The notes: generated from the letters alone by a model not told the origin. Positions 49,601 to 59,345 are shown, counted from the stretch's first letter. The stretch: 64,000 bases of DNA from JAFEDN01 sp963697455 (GCA_963697455.1 CAVOOI010000007.1:248001-312000), one strand, 5' to 3'. Made by a program: numbers and translations.

Positions 49601-50103
49601 AGACCACGGACAAATCCCTGCACCGCATACGCTTTAACCAAACCCCAAGTACTTTTTAGCAGAATAGATCGTTCCGCTGGCCTAACCCGTCGCGAGGCGC
49701 TGGCTTTGGCCTCCGGCCCTATATCACGAGTCGATAGCAAAGGCCATTGCAAACATTTTTCCAAAGCATGATCCAGGCTGGCCCATTTCATCCAGGAATA
49801 GGTGCTCATTTCATGTTGAAACAAAGTCAGTAAATATTGACTGTCAACGCCAATCTCGTTTCGTTCAATCTCTAGTTGAGAAAGCGATTGATCTAATTTG
49901 GAGTAATCGGCTTCATCATCCTGCAGCAGGACATAGCTGCTTCCTTTAGTTTGAATACTGGCGGATTTTGGGATAAATCGAACAGTCAGTGGTTGACCGA
50001 AAGTCCCCTGCGGATTCGGAGATGTCAAATTTTGAGAATGGCTTACCGGTGGTGGCGTATCTGGTAAATCCACTGCTGTTTTTTCAGGTTGATCTTCTTT
50101 CAT
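46643..50103 (-). pseudogene. LRR paralogue C, multiply frameshifted
   Basis: The head (type 1, MKEDQPEKTAVDLPD) is intact for 425 codons to 48826, but the remainder is scattered over four further frames: 48479-48910, 48234-48464, 48073-48273 and 46643-47965. At least four small indels are needed. All pieces align in order with the intact copies, through ITDDGVIALTNSLNAL-type LRRs to the tail AMIVGTVGLSLLLYKNV. It is the most decayed member and clearly a pseudogene. The LRR part is also the most divergent in sequence after that of copy B. Confidence 0.92.
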
Positions 50104-50123
50104 TTTATTACCCTCCTTGTGAA

Positions 50124-53100
50124 TTAATTCGATGAGTATCCGTAAGCACGAGTTGAAAAATTCTGATTATCAGGAGACACTTTAGTTTTTCCAGAATCCG
50201 GTATGACCTTGGCAAGCGCAAGCAATGAATGCGGATTAGATGAGATTGATAAGCTGGAAGAACTGCCGTAAAAGCAGCGTTCTAACATTCGAAAACTTGC
50301 GTTAACAAAGGCGCGCACGGGAGTTAAATTTTTATAAAGCAAGACGCCAAAAACAGCAATGCCAACGATCATGGTTCCGGCGGCAGCGGGAGTGAGCAAG
50401 GATTCTGCTGATGATTCGCTGGAACTTAGACTGGATAAGGCTGGAGGAGCCCAGGTCGGTAAGGATTCGGTGGTATGGAATCCAGCGGAATGATCTGAGG
50501 TGGTGCCGGTTGTTGCTGTCAGTGGATCATCTTCAATCACTTCGATAGAACTACCAGTACCCCAGGTTATTTTTTTAGAAGTGTCTCTTTTAACATCGCT
50601 ATCGAAAGCATCATATCGGCGACTGGGTTTTAAGTGATTTCGTCCACGATGGGATGTACGGTGGCTCATTGGCGATGGATCACGTGATGTTGAGGTAGTG
50701 CTGTAGCTATTATACTTAGCATTGGCATGACAAAGTTGATCTTGGCAATACTGTTGCCACTGAAAACTTTCAATTTGCGCCAACAAACTAGAGGAAACAT
50801 TGTTGCCAAATAGCCAAAGCGTTTGTAATTTGGTTGAAGCGTAGACGCTAGCTAGCGCTTTAGCTCCTAAATCGGTAATGGTATTGTTATACAAATCCAG
50901 CTCAAGGATTTGAGTACGAGGTAACGCGTTGGCTAGAGCGATGATCCCAGTATCTCCGAGTAAATTCGCACCTAAATAAAGATATTGGATAGAGGATTTC
51001 GGTAAAAAATCTACTAACGCTATCAGATCATCATCGGTTAGCGAAGAGGAGGTGATCTCGAAAAGTGCCAAGTTAAAAATATGAGGAGCTAATAGAGTGG
51101 TTGTATTGTTCAACTCAGTGTGATCAAAAATTAATTCTGAAATTGAAGAAGAGGCAACACCTTCAGCTAATAAGCTCATAATTTCAGGACTAAATTGCTG
51201 ATAACCTAAGAAAAGTTTGGTAATAATTGATCCCCGTAGTGCCGTTGCAAAGGCTGTTATACTGTTGGCTGTAAAGGTATTGCCTTCTAAGCCTAACCAA
51301 AAAAACTGGGTTTGATTCAATTGTTGGGCTAACGCTATAATGCCCGCTTCACCGCAGGAACTGTGAAAGCTAAGCTGGGTAGTCAATAATGGCAGCTTGT
51401 TTAAGCTATCGGCTAATGCGATAGTCCCAATATCCGTTATTTTTGTGCTACCAAGGTCAATTGCATCTAAGGAAGTATTTAGGATCATTTGCGCAAAATA
51501 TTGTACGCCTTGATCCGTAATGGAATTTCCTTGTATTTGTAGTAATGTGCTACTCCTTAAGTAAGGCAAGGCTTTTATGGTGCCGTCTCCGACATAAGAA
51601 CCAAATATCCTAAGTCTATTTATGGGCTTGAGAGCTGCTGCTTTTGCAAGCACTTGTCCTGCGCTATCATCAATATTCGAAGAAGCTAAGTAAAATCGAT
51701 TAATTTTGGTGCCATTTAAAACATCTGCCAAAGCAATTACTCCCAAATTACCGATATCAGGGAAGCAGATATATAAATGTATCAGCTGGGTTTGCGATAA
51801 TACCTCAGCCAGATATTGTAACCCCTGATCAGTCAGTCCTTCTCCCCCAGGATAGTGATTATCTTTGCAGCCTAATCGTAGTATTTCTAAGAAGGAAGTT
51901 TTTAAGTAGTTGGCTAAGGTCGCCATATCTGGATCAGCAAAGTAGTCCAAAATAGTTAGTTCCCTTAAGGGTGCTTTCCTAGAGTCAATAGCCATCAGAA
52001 TCTCCACCATCTCACCGCCGGTTAAATTTTTTAGACCTAATTCTAAGCTGGTTAAATCCACTAAGTTAAATAATGGTATTTGCGCGATCAATTCTTTCAC
52101 CGAATCGCTCAAATTAACAGTACGAAATTGATTTTGAATCAACTCAATAAAACAATCCGTAGTCAATTCCGTTGCCCATTCCGGATAACCAAAACCCACT
52201 TCAAATCCCGGCTTATCCGGACAACGAATCGCCTCTAAAATGCTCAGGACAATCATTTGGAAAAAATAGAATTCTATCGTTAACTTGATGCCCTTTAACA
52301 ATAGGGCGGGCAATTGTTGCTTCCATACAGGCGTCTTTAAGCCTAATAACCACCACAATAGATATTGACGATGTAAGCGTTGTGGTAACGAATAAATTTT
52401 TTGAGATCGTGATCGCTGATTTGCTTTAACTTCTGGTGATAATGTCGTTAGCACCTCCAATGCTTTGCCTTTGGTGTATAAGATCGTCATCAATTCTTCT
52501 TTGGAATAACCCGCTTCTTTCAGACGGGGTAAATCTTTAAATCCCACTCCATGCGCAATCTTGGCCAGATATTGCAGGGCATTGAGTTGCGTGCTCTTTT
52601 TTCCTTCTAAAGCCACTCGACACAGCGCATCAAAAATTTGTTTCCGCTCCTCACTGGATAAACGCCCATCCCAGCGCACCATGCTTTCTAGTTTTTGTAA
52701 CTTCCCACTTAATGATAAAAAACCCGCACTGGAAATGCCGGGGAGATATTCATAAACCCCATCCCGTAACCAACCACCGCCTTTTTGGAGATGAGTGTCA
52801 ATGGTTTGAATGTAATTTTTTAGCGTGGCCGATGAGGTGCGTTGCGCCCCCAATAGATTAGAGATACTTTGTAACCCGCCAATGATTAAAGGACTGGTTA
52901 TAATCAATCTCAGCCACCCGGCTTCTAATCCCGCTAACAAGCGCACCAAACTATCAATCCCTTTTTGATCCGAGCCGATAAACGAAGCACGAAACTCTTC
53001 CATATTGGGAGAACCGGTTTGAATCAGCTTAACCAATCGATAGAACAGCATGGAATAAATAAACAGATGAATGGACGTAAATAATCCCAACTCCAAACCG

Positions 53101-53501
53101 CGAGCAAATCCCTGCACCGCATACGCTTTAACTAACCCCCACGTACTTTTTAACAGAATGGATCGCTCCGCCGGTCTGACTCGTCGCCAGGCGCTGCCTT
53201 TGGTTTCCGGTTCCAAATCACGAACCGATAACAAAGGCCATTGCAATAGTTTTTCCAAAGCGTGATCCAGGCTGCTCCATTTCATCCAGGAACAAGCACT
53301 CCTCTCTTGTTGAAATAGGGTGAGTAAATATTGACTGTCGATCGGGATATCTTTGCGCTCGATGTCTAAATCAGACAGAAAATCATCTAGTTCGTTATCA
53401 CTAGAAAATAGAAAATAACTGCCGTCCTTACTTTGGATACTGAGTGATGGGACTAAGGGGTGGTCAGTATCTGATGTTGTGGTTTCCTTATCAAATTGCA
53501 T
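50124..53501 (-). CDS. Membrane-anchored LRR protein, paralogue B, intact
   Basis: 1,125 residues, head type 2 (MQFDKETTTSDTDHPLVP). The membrane/HEAT-like part is almost the same as in A and D. The LRR part differs strongly from the others: it begins LTILDYFADPDMATLANYLK and contains ELDLYNNTITDLGAKALASV and LYLGANLLGDTGIIALANAL. The tail (VFGVLLYKNLTPVRAFVN) is the D/E type but ends uniquely. So the ends are conserved while the presumed binding surface has diverged. AAGGAGGGAAACCGAC ribosome site; 20 nt before copy C. Confidence 0.82.
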   Translation of the reverse strand: MQFDKETTTSDTDHPLVPSLSIQSKDGSYFLFSSDNELDDFLSDLDIERKDIPIDSQYLLTLFQQERSACSWMKWSSLDHALEKLLQWPLLSVRDLEPETKGSAWRRVRPAERSILLKSTWGLVKAYAVQGFARGLELGLFTSIHLFIYSMLFYRLVKLIQTGSPNMEEFRASFIGSDQKGIDSLVRLLAGLEAGWLRLIITSPLIIGGLQSISNLLGAQRTSSATLKNYIQTIDTHLQKGGGWLRDGVYEYLPGISSAGFLSLSGKLQKLESMVRWDGRLSSEERKQIFDALCRVALEGKKSTQLNALQYLAKIAHGVGFKDLPRLKEAGYSKEELMTILYTKGKALEVLTTLSPEVKANQRSRSQKIYSLPQRLHRQYLLWWLLGLKTPVWKQQLPALLLKGIKLTIEFYFFQMIVLSILEAIRCPDKPGFEVGFGYPEWATELTTDCFIELIQNQFRTVNLSDSVKELIAQIPLFNLVDLTSLELGLKNLTGGEMVEILMAIDSRKAPLRELTILDYFADPDMATLANYLKTSFLEILRLGCKDNHYPGGEGLTDQGLQYLAEVLSQTQLIHLYICFPDIGNLGVIALADVLNGTKINRFYLASSNIDDSAGQVLAKAAALKPINRLRIFGSYVGDGTIKALPYLRSSTLLQIQGNSITDQGVQYFAQMILNTSLDAIDLGSTKITDIGTIALADSLNKLPLLTTQLSFHSSCGEAGIIALAQQLNQTQFFWLGLEGNTFTANSITAFATALRGSIITKLFLGYQQFSPEIMSLLAEGVASSSISELIFDHTELNNTTTLLAPHIFNLALFEITSSSLTDDDLIALVDFLPKSSIQYLYLGANLLGDTGIIALANALPRTQILELDLYNNTITDLGAKALASVYASTKLQTLWLFGNNVSSSLLAQIESFQWQQYCQDQLCHANAKYNSYSTTSTSRDPSPMSHRTSHRGRNHLKPSRRYDAFDSDVKRDTSKKITWGTGSSIEVIEDDPLTATTGTTSDHSAGFHTTESLPTWAPPALSSLSSSESSAESLLTPAAAGTMIVGIAVFGVLLYKNLTPVRAFVNASFRMLERCFYGSSSSLSISSNPHSLLALAKVIPDSGKTKVSPDNQNFSTRAYGYSSN

Positions 53502-53611
53502 GTCGGTTTCCCTCCTTTAATTGAAATACAAAATTATCCTAGCTGATTTGCAACTTCACCTCGTCAGGTGCTATGTCAGCATTGCATATCAATCAGCAAA
53601 AGTAATCGTTA

Positions 53612-56600
53612 TTAATGGCTGAATTCGGTCATTGGGCGTGATTCCGTGCATAGTACTTTCCTTGTTTTATTTTGTGAATGAAATGAATAATGGTTTGTAG
53701 AGATTTGGGGACTATCACTAGCTCTGCAAAAACACCGCTGCAATAATTGGCAGCCAGTATCAACAACTGCTCGCACGATGGTGACATTTTTATAGAGTAA
53801 AAGACTCAATCCTACCATACCCACCATCATGGCTCCAGCAGTAGCGGGGGTGAGCAAGGATTCGGCTGATGACTCGCTGGAACTTGGACTGGATAAGGCT
53901 GGAGGAATCCAGGTCGGCAAGGATTCGGTGGTATGGAATCCAGCGGAATGATCTGAGGTGATATCGGTTGTTGCTGCCAGTGGATCATCTTCAATCACTT
54001 CGATAGAACTACCAGCGCCCCAGGTTATTTTTTTAGAAGACTCTCTTTTAACATCGCTATCAAAGACATTATATCTACGACTCGGTTTCAAGTGGTTATT
54101 TCGTCCACGATAGGATGGATGACGGGATATTGACGATGAATCGCTTGACGTTAAGGGTGCAGTATAACCATTATATCGAGTATTGGCATGACAAAGTTGA
54201 TCTTGGCAATACATTTGCCACTGAAAACTTTCAATTTGCGCCAATAAACTTGAAGAGATATTGTTGCCATACAACCCTAGTGCACTCAAACGAGTAGAAG
54301 AATAAACATCAGCCAGTGCCTGAGCACCGATATCGGTGATTTTGTTATCCTCTAATTCTAAAGTAGTGATATTAGTGAAAGGTAATATCTTGGCTAAGGC
54401 CAATACTCCCTTATCACCAATATTATTATAAGGTAAATCAAGCTCTTGAATGACTGATCCCGGTAAAAAAGGAATTAAAGCGATCATATCATCGTCAGTC
54501 AGATTGCAAGAACTCAATTGAAATGCTTCTAATTTTCTGATACCAGGACCTAACGATAACACTGAATCTATAAATGTAGTGCGATCAAGCACAAACGTTG
54601 TAATTAATGAAAATCTTATTCCGTCAGCCAATAAAGTCAGCGTTTCGTTATTCAATTGATAACCTTGTAACCAAAAGAAAGTAATTTGTGTTAACGGCAA
54701 TACGCTAGATAACACCTTCATACTGTTGGCGGTTAATAAATTCCCATATCCTATTAACTCAAAAGCCCTAAAATGAGTTTGATTTAATTGCTGTGCCAAG
54801 GCAACAATGCCTTGTTCGCCGGATTGACTACCCATAGCAAGAATATAATTTAGCGAAGGAAGTTCCTTTAAACTATCTGCTAATGAGAGCATTCCATTAT
54901 CCGTAATCTGACTACTCCGAAGCCCTATAGTATCCAAATTGGAATGTTGAATTATTTGGGCAAAATAGGCGGCTCCTTGATCAGTAATCAGATCGCCTTC
55001 TATCCATAAATCTGTCAATGCCGGATTATTTTGAATCAACGTGGTTAAAGCTCGCACTGTTTTATCGCCAATGCTGGAACCAATCAACATCATTCTATTT
55101 ATCGGCATCTCCGCTAATGTTTGGACTACGATCTGACCTGCCGTATCATCAATATTCGCATTTCCTATATAAAATCGATCAATTTTCGTTTTATTTAATT
55201 GCTCGACTAAGGCAATGATTCCACTATTACCCACATTAGGAAAACAGATAGAAAAAAATGTTAACTGCATATTGGGTAACATATCAGTCAAATATTGCAA
55301 CCCTCGACTGGTTAAACCTTCTCCCCCAGGATAAGTCACATCTTCACAACCTAATTTTATGGCATTGATCTGGGAAGTTTTTAAATAGTTCTGAGCTAAG
55401 ACTTCCATATCCGCATCAGCAAAGTAATCATAAATTACTAGGGTGGTTAATGGCGCTTTTCTTTCTGCAATTGCCGTTAAAATTTTAACCATATCAACGC
55501 CTGTTAAATTTTGACCGTTTAGTGTTAAACTATCTAAATCGGCTAAGTTAAATAATGGAATTTGTGCCACTAAATCATCTACCGAGTCACTTAAATTAAC
55601 AGTACGAAATTGATTTTCAATCAGCTCAAGAAAACAATCCGTGGTCAACTCAGTCGCCCATTCCGGATAACCAAAACCCACTTCAAATCCCGGCTTATCC
55701 GGACAACGAATCGCCTCTAAAATGCTCAGGACAATCATTTGGAAAAAATAGAATTCTATCGTTAACTTGATACCCTTTAATAATAGGGCGGGCAATTGTT
55801 GTTTCCATACAGGCGTTTTTAAACCTAATAACCACCACAATAAATATTGACGATGTAAGCGTTGTGGTAACGAATAAATTTTTTGAGATCGTGATCGCTG
55901 ATTTGCTTTAATTTCTGGGGATAATGTCGTTAGCAGCTCCAATGCTTTGCCTTTGGTGTATAAGACTGCAATCAATTCTTCTTTTGAGTAACCGGCTTCT
56001 TTGAGACGCGGTAAATCTTTAAATCCCACACCGTGCGCAATCTTGGCCAGAGATTGCAGGGCATTGAGTTGCGTGCTCTTTTTTCCTGCCAATGCCACTC
56101 GACACAGAGCATCAAAAATTTGTGTCCGCTCCTCACTGGATAAACGCCCATCCCAACGCACCAGACTTTCCAATTTTTGTAATTTCCCGCTTAATGACAA
56201 AAAACCAGCACTGGAAATGCCGGGGAGATATTCATAAACCCCATCCCGTAACCAACCGCCGCCTTTTTGGAGATGAGTGTCAATGGTTTGAATGTAATTT
56301 TTTAGAGTAGCCGATGAAGTGCGTTGCGCCCCCAATAGACCAGAGATACTTTGTAACCCACCAATGATGAAGGGGCTGGTTAAAATCAACCTCAGCCACC
56401 CGGCTTCTAATCCCGCTAACAAGCGCACTAAACTATCAATGCCTTTTTGATCCGAGCCGATAAACGAAGCCCGAAACTCTTCAAGATGGGTAGAACCAGT
56501 TTGAATCAGCTTAACCAAACGATAGAACAGCATGGAATAAATAAACAGATGAATGGACGTAAATAGCCCCAATTCCAGGCCCCGAGCAAATCCCTGCACT

Positions 56601-56992
56601 GCATACGCTTTAACTAATCCCCACGTACTTTTTAATAGAATGGATCGCTCTGCCGGTCTGACTCGTCGCCAGGCGCTGTCTTGGGTTTCCGGTCCCAGAT
56701 CATGAGCAGAGAGCAACGGCCACTGCAACATTTTTTCCAAAGCATGATCTAAACTGCTCCATTTTATCCAGGAACAAGCACTCCGCTCTTGTTGAAACAG
56801 AGTGAGTAAATATTGATGACTGTCGACCGGGATATCTTTGCGTTCGATATCTAAACCAAACAGAAAGTCATCCAGTTCGGTATAGTCCGGTTCTTCGAGC
56901 AGCCAATAACTGCCGTCTTTATTTTGAATACTGAGTGATTGGACTAAGGGGTTGTCATTATCTGATGTTGTGATTTCCGTATCGAATTGCAT
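53612..56992 (-). CDS. Membrane-anchored LRR protein, paralogue A, intact, first gene of the array
   Basis: 1,126 residues. Hydrophobic segments at 130-163, 197-222 and 403-428, then GFGYPEWATELTTDCFLELI, LRRs from about 480 to 945 and a C-terminal helix (AMMVGMVGLSLLLYKNVTIV, about 1045-1070) with a short Cys- and Ser-rich tail. Head type 2, tail of the C/F type. AAGGAGGGAAACCGAC ribosome site. Located first in the leftward array, so the promoter probably lies in 57000-57458. The LRR class resembles animal ribonuclease-inhibitor/NLR repeats, as in effectors of intracellular bacteria, but no NACHT or Walker motif is present. Confidence 0.82.
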   Translation of the reverse strand: MQFDTEITTSDNDNPLVQSLSIQNKDGSYWLLEEPDYTELDDFLFGLDIERKDIPVDSHQYLLTLFQQERSACSWIKWSSLDHALEKMLQWPLLSAHDLGPETQDSAWRRVRPAERSILLKSTWGLVKAYAVQGFARGLELGLFTSIHLFIYSMLFYRLVKLIQTGSTHLEEFRASFIGSDQKGIDSLVRLLAGLEAGWLRLILTSPFIIGGLQSISGLLGAQRTSSATLKNYIQTIDTHLQKGGGWLRDGVYEYLPGISSAGFLSLSGKLQKLESLVRWDGRLSSEERTQIFDALCRVALAGKKSTQLNALQSLAKIAHGVGFKDLPRLKEAGYSKEELIAVLYTKGKALELLTTLSPEIKANQRSRSQKIYSLPQRLHRQYLLWWLLGLKTPVWKQQLPALLLKGIKLTIEFYFFQMIVLSILEAIRCPDKPGFEVGFGYPEWATELTTDCFLELIENQFRTVNLSDSVDDLVAQIPLFNLADLDSLTLNGQNLTGVDMVKILTAIAERKAPLTTLVIYDYFADADMEVLAQNYLKTSQINAIKLGCEDVTYPGGEGLTSRGLQYLTDMLPNMQLTFFSICFPNVGNSGIIALVEQLNKTKIDRFYIGNANIDDTAGQIVVQTLAEMPINRMMLIGSSIGDKTVRALTTLIQNNPALTDLWIEGDLITDQGAAYFAQIIQHSNLDTIGLRSSQITDNGMLSLADSLKELPSLNYILAMGSQSGEQGIVALAQQLNQTHFRAFELIGYGNLLTANSMKVLSSVLPLTQITFFWLQGYQLNNETLTLLADGIRFSLITTFVLDRTTFIDSVLSLGPGIRKLEAFQLSSCNLTDDDMIALIPFLPGSVIQELDLPYNNIGDKGVLALAKILPFTNITTLELEDNKITDIGAQALADVYSSTRLSALGLYGNNISSSLLAQIESFQWQMYCQDQLCHANTRYNGYTAPLTSSDSSSISRHPSYRGRNNHLKPSRRYNVFDSDVKRESSKKITWGAGSSIEVIEDDPLAATTDITSDHSAGFHTTESLPTWIPPALSSPSSSESSAESLLTPATAGAMMVGMVGLSLLLYKNVTIVRAVVDTGCQLLQRCFCRASDSPQISTNHYSFHSQNKTRKVLCTESRPMTEFSH

Positions 56993-56999
56993 GTCGGTT

Positions 57000-57458
57000 T
57001 CCCTCCTTTAATTGAAATACCCAGTTAACGTGATTTGCAACTTCTGAGCTAATTTAATCCAGATTGTATAATAATAAGACCTCATGTCATTTTGTTGTTT
57101 AACAGACCACAAAAATTACAGAGGAGGTCTTATATTATTAAAAGACTTTACCATTACAGCCTATTGTTTGATAGATAAAAGGTTACAAAATTTTCCAGGC
57201 GTTCAAAAACTCCGGTAAAGAGGATTTGAACCGAACTTATCCGATAAGTGAGGTCATAACGCTGGAAATCGTGGTTGAATTTTTAGGAATTGATTCTTGG
57301 CAGCGGGATTGCGCATCCAGCAATCGTTGATCGGCGATAGCCTGACGTTAGCGCGTGCAGATGAATCTAGGTCATTGGCATGAGGTTTGCGGTGAAATAT
57401 TTTTCGCTACAAGCCTTTACTGAATGAAGGACTGCTTGTCCTAGTAGATCAGTTTATT
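57000..57458. other. Upstream region of the LRR operon
   Basis: Contains a stem of 10 bp (57074-57083 with 57124-57133, AAGACCTC/GAGGTCTT core) around a 40-nt loop, which might be a mobile-element end or an operator. From 57180 to 57420 a plus-strand frame gives EVITLEIVVEFLGIDSW and then stops, looking like a small gene remnant. The LRR promoter is probably here but I could not fix it. Confidence 0.35.
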
Positions 57459-58235
57459 TTAAAGTTTACTGATTGGCCCCAGTTTGGGAAGTATGGCATT
57501 TGAAGTAGAGGGCTTTTTGGATTCATGCCATTGCTTAAAAATTCCTTCTTGAGATGAGGAGGGGGATCTTAACGGTTTTATAATTTTTAGAATTTTAATG
57601 ACATTCCCAGCAGGACCTAACTCTCCAATTGCAATAGCTTTTCCGTGGAATTCATGCAACGGTTTTGGTTTAATATTTTGTATGCATTTTTTAATACTAA
57701 TGCCATTTCTATCTTGGCCGGAATTGTAAATGATGGTAATGTGAGGATTAAAATTATGTGGCAATCCCCAAAAAATACCGAATTCTTTTATATCTTTGGA
57801 TTGTTTTTCAGAAAATATTTTTTCAGTTGGGTTTGCTCGCGAGAAAGGTTTTGATAAATCGCGCAAATCTTTTGCTGCACAAACTACCTGGTGGTGTAAT
57901 TTATTCAGCGAAGGTAAATTTTCTGCCTCATGTGAAGCCCAAAAGATATGATGTTGCGTATCCTGTAAATCAGGATCCATTCTAAAGGATAAAGTTGAAA
58001 AATCCGCTAAAGATTTCTCTACGATGCGGGATAGTAAACTTAAATTATCCTCCACGATTCTTAGTTGAAATAAAGTAATATGAAAATTATTAGGGAAGTT
58101 CTTTTCGTAATTTTCCTGATCAATAATTTTAGATGTGATTAAATTTTCTAAACTAGATAGATGTAATTTTTTGGCTTCTTTTTGAGTCGGATCATCTGGA
58201 ATGATAATAATTCCAACTTCCATAGATTTAGACAT
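57459..58235 (-). CDS. 2H phosphoesterase-like protein
   Basis: 258 residues with two HxT motifs: FHITLFQL (H52, T54) and FNPHITIIYN (H165, T167), the catalytic pair of the 2H phosphodiesterase superfamily (LigT, CPDase, PDE7-like, Acb1). Spacing of 113 residues between motifs is normal. The C-terminal tail (about 215-258) is Lys/Ser/Pro-rich. These enzymes open cyclic phosphates or cyclic (oligo)nucleotides. Substrate here is unknown; Acb1 members protect phages from CBASS, others act on tRNA ends. It lies leftward downstream of the LuxR and REC genes, with a possible AGGAGATATC ribosome site. Confidence 0.72.
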   Translation of the reverse strand: MSKSMEVGIIIIPDDPTQKEAKKLHLSSLENLITSKIIDQENYEKNFPNNFHITLFQLRIVEDNLSLLSRIVEKSLADFSTLSFRMDPDLQDTQHHIFWASHEAENLPSLNKLHHQVVCAAKDLRDLSKPFSRANPTEKIFSEKQSKDIKEFGIFWGLPHNFNPHITIIYNSGQDRNGISIKKCIQNIKPKPLHEFHGKAIAIGELGPAGNVIKILKIIKPLRSPSSSQEGIFKQWHESKKPSTSNAILPKLGPISKL

Positions 58236-58301
58236 ATGATATCTCCTAAAAATGGGATTGACGCATCCCTAAAAAAATGAGTGTAACCATGATATTCAAT
58301 T

Positions 58302-58667
58302 TTAAGGTTTACGGCAAATCTTTTTTAAATAATTCATGTATTCCATAAAATTAGTTGATTTTATTTTCTCTATTAATTCTTTTTTGGAATCTGCCGAAAT
58401 TTTGAATCGTATATTATCTCGATAATACTCTACAGTGCGAAAATGAATATTCATCATAATTCCAATTTTTTTACTTGTTAATTTTTCCAAACAATAAAAC
58501 ATGCATTTTGCCTCTTGGGCGGTAAAAAAGATTCCCGGATATTTTTTTCCTAAATAGTACCGCATCTTTTTCCCGATCTTTTTGGGCTTGATTATTTGGG
58601 ACATTGCTTTTTGTTTTGAATGATTGATTGTTGAATTTTCTGAAGATTTGTTTTGACTATGAGTCAT
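58302..58667 (-). CDS. LuxR-type helix-turn-helix regulator
   Basis: 121 residues from ATG 58667 (AAGGAGAAAAT ribosome site). FFTAQEAKCMFYCLEKLTSK, then IGIMMNIHFRTVEYYRDNI and KKELIEKI, is a complete LuxR/GerE DNA-binding domain of the kind frequent in Legionella and Coxiella. There is no receiver domain, but a REC-only protein is encoded just upstream, so the two may work as a split response regulator. The unusual Phe-Thr start (instead of Leu-Thr) is seen in Legionellales members too. Confidence 0.85.
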   Translation of the reverse strand: MTHSQNKSSENSTINHSKQKAMSQIIKPKKIGKKMRYYLGKKYPGIFFTAQEAKCMFYCLEKLTSKKIGIMMNIHFRTVEYYRDNIRFKISADSKKELIEKIKSTNFMEYMNYLKKICRKP

Positions 58668-58746
58668 ATTTTCTCCTTCATCCCAGGACAATAAAGTGTT
58701 ATATTGCTCTCTAGGACGTTTGTTGGCTAACAAATGAACCTGCAGG

Positions 58747-58771
58747 GCCAGTCAGGTGCGAACTGACTGGC
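58747..58771 (-). promoter_or_regulatory. Intercistronic hairpin between REC and LuxR genes
   Basis: GCCAGTCAG (58747-58755) and CTGACTGGC (58763-58771) form a perfect 9-bp stem with a 7-nt loop. On the plus strand it is followed by TCTCTCTTTT. It could adjust expression of the two genes or act as a bidirectional weak terminator. Confidence 0.5.
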
Positions 58772-58793
58772 TCTCTCTTTTGCTTTTTCGAAA

Positions 58794-59252
58794 TCAATTA
58801 ATGAGTTGTATCTCTTTTTCCTTGAAAAATTGGCTGGCACGCTGATGAATCCATGATTTTATGAGGGATTGGAAAGCTGGTGGAGATAGTTTGTGGTATA
58901 AGGTGTGGGCTTGTTTTCTGGGGCTCGTTGAGGAAATGAATACTAAAACAGGAATATGTGTATCATTTTTATTGGAATTTGAGCGAATGGATTGGCATAA
59001 GCTTGAACCATCTTCTTCCGAGTGTTCCAAGTCTAATAAAATTAGCTCAAAAAAGTTGGCTGGAAAAAGATGAGCGTGTTGAAAAGCATGGCTTATATTC
59101 TCTGCGATAACCACATAAAGTTCCAATGTTCCTAGCCACCGTTGATATGCACTATGTACCAGGGGGTGGTTTTCTATTAATAGAATCGCCGGTAGTTTTA
59201 AAGCTGATTCATTTATAGATGTTTTGGCGGCAAAGCTTTTATAGCTGAGCAT
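58794..59252 (-). CDS. Receiver-domain (REC-like) protein without output domain
   Basis: 152 residues from ATG 59252, 9 nt after AAGGAGG. PAILLIENHPLVHSAYQRWL, FELILLDLEHSEEDGSSLCQ and IPVLVFISSTSPRKQ follow the receiver fold: the phosphorylated Asp is present in LLDLE, the acidic pair after strand 1 is reduced to E-N, and the switch Ser/Thr is present. No output domain; the LuxR-type gene downstream is the natural partner. Divergent from the repressor gene at 59445. A sensor kinase is not visible nearby. Confidence 0.72.
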   Translation of the reverse strand: MLSYKSFAAKTSINESALKLPAILLIENHPLVHSAYQRWLGTLELYVVIAENISHAFQHAHLFPANFFELILLDLEHSEEDGSSLCQSIRSNSNKNDTHIPVLVFISSTSPRKQAHTLYHKLSPPAFQSLIKSWIHQRASQFFKEKEIQLIN

Positions 59253-59345
59253 AAAAAATTCCTCCTTAAATAAAATTGTTAAAGACCTAAAATTCAAAGA
59301 CCTTCCCTGTTCTTTAAATGATCAATTTATTATTTGAGGTTTTTA

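Noticed and set aside
36097..57000. Bacterial NLR (NACHT-LRR) antiphage genes
   Set aside because: No Walker A or NACHT signature occurs in the N-terminal 480 residues; hydrophobic segments occupy that region instead.
57180..57420. Integrase or transposase remnant before the LRR operon
   Set aside because: Only a short open piece (EVITLEIVVEFLGIDSW) is visible, with no catalytic motif of either family.
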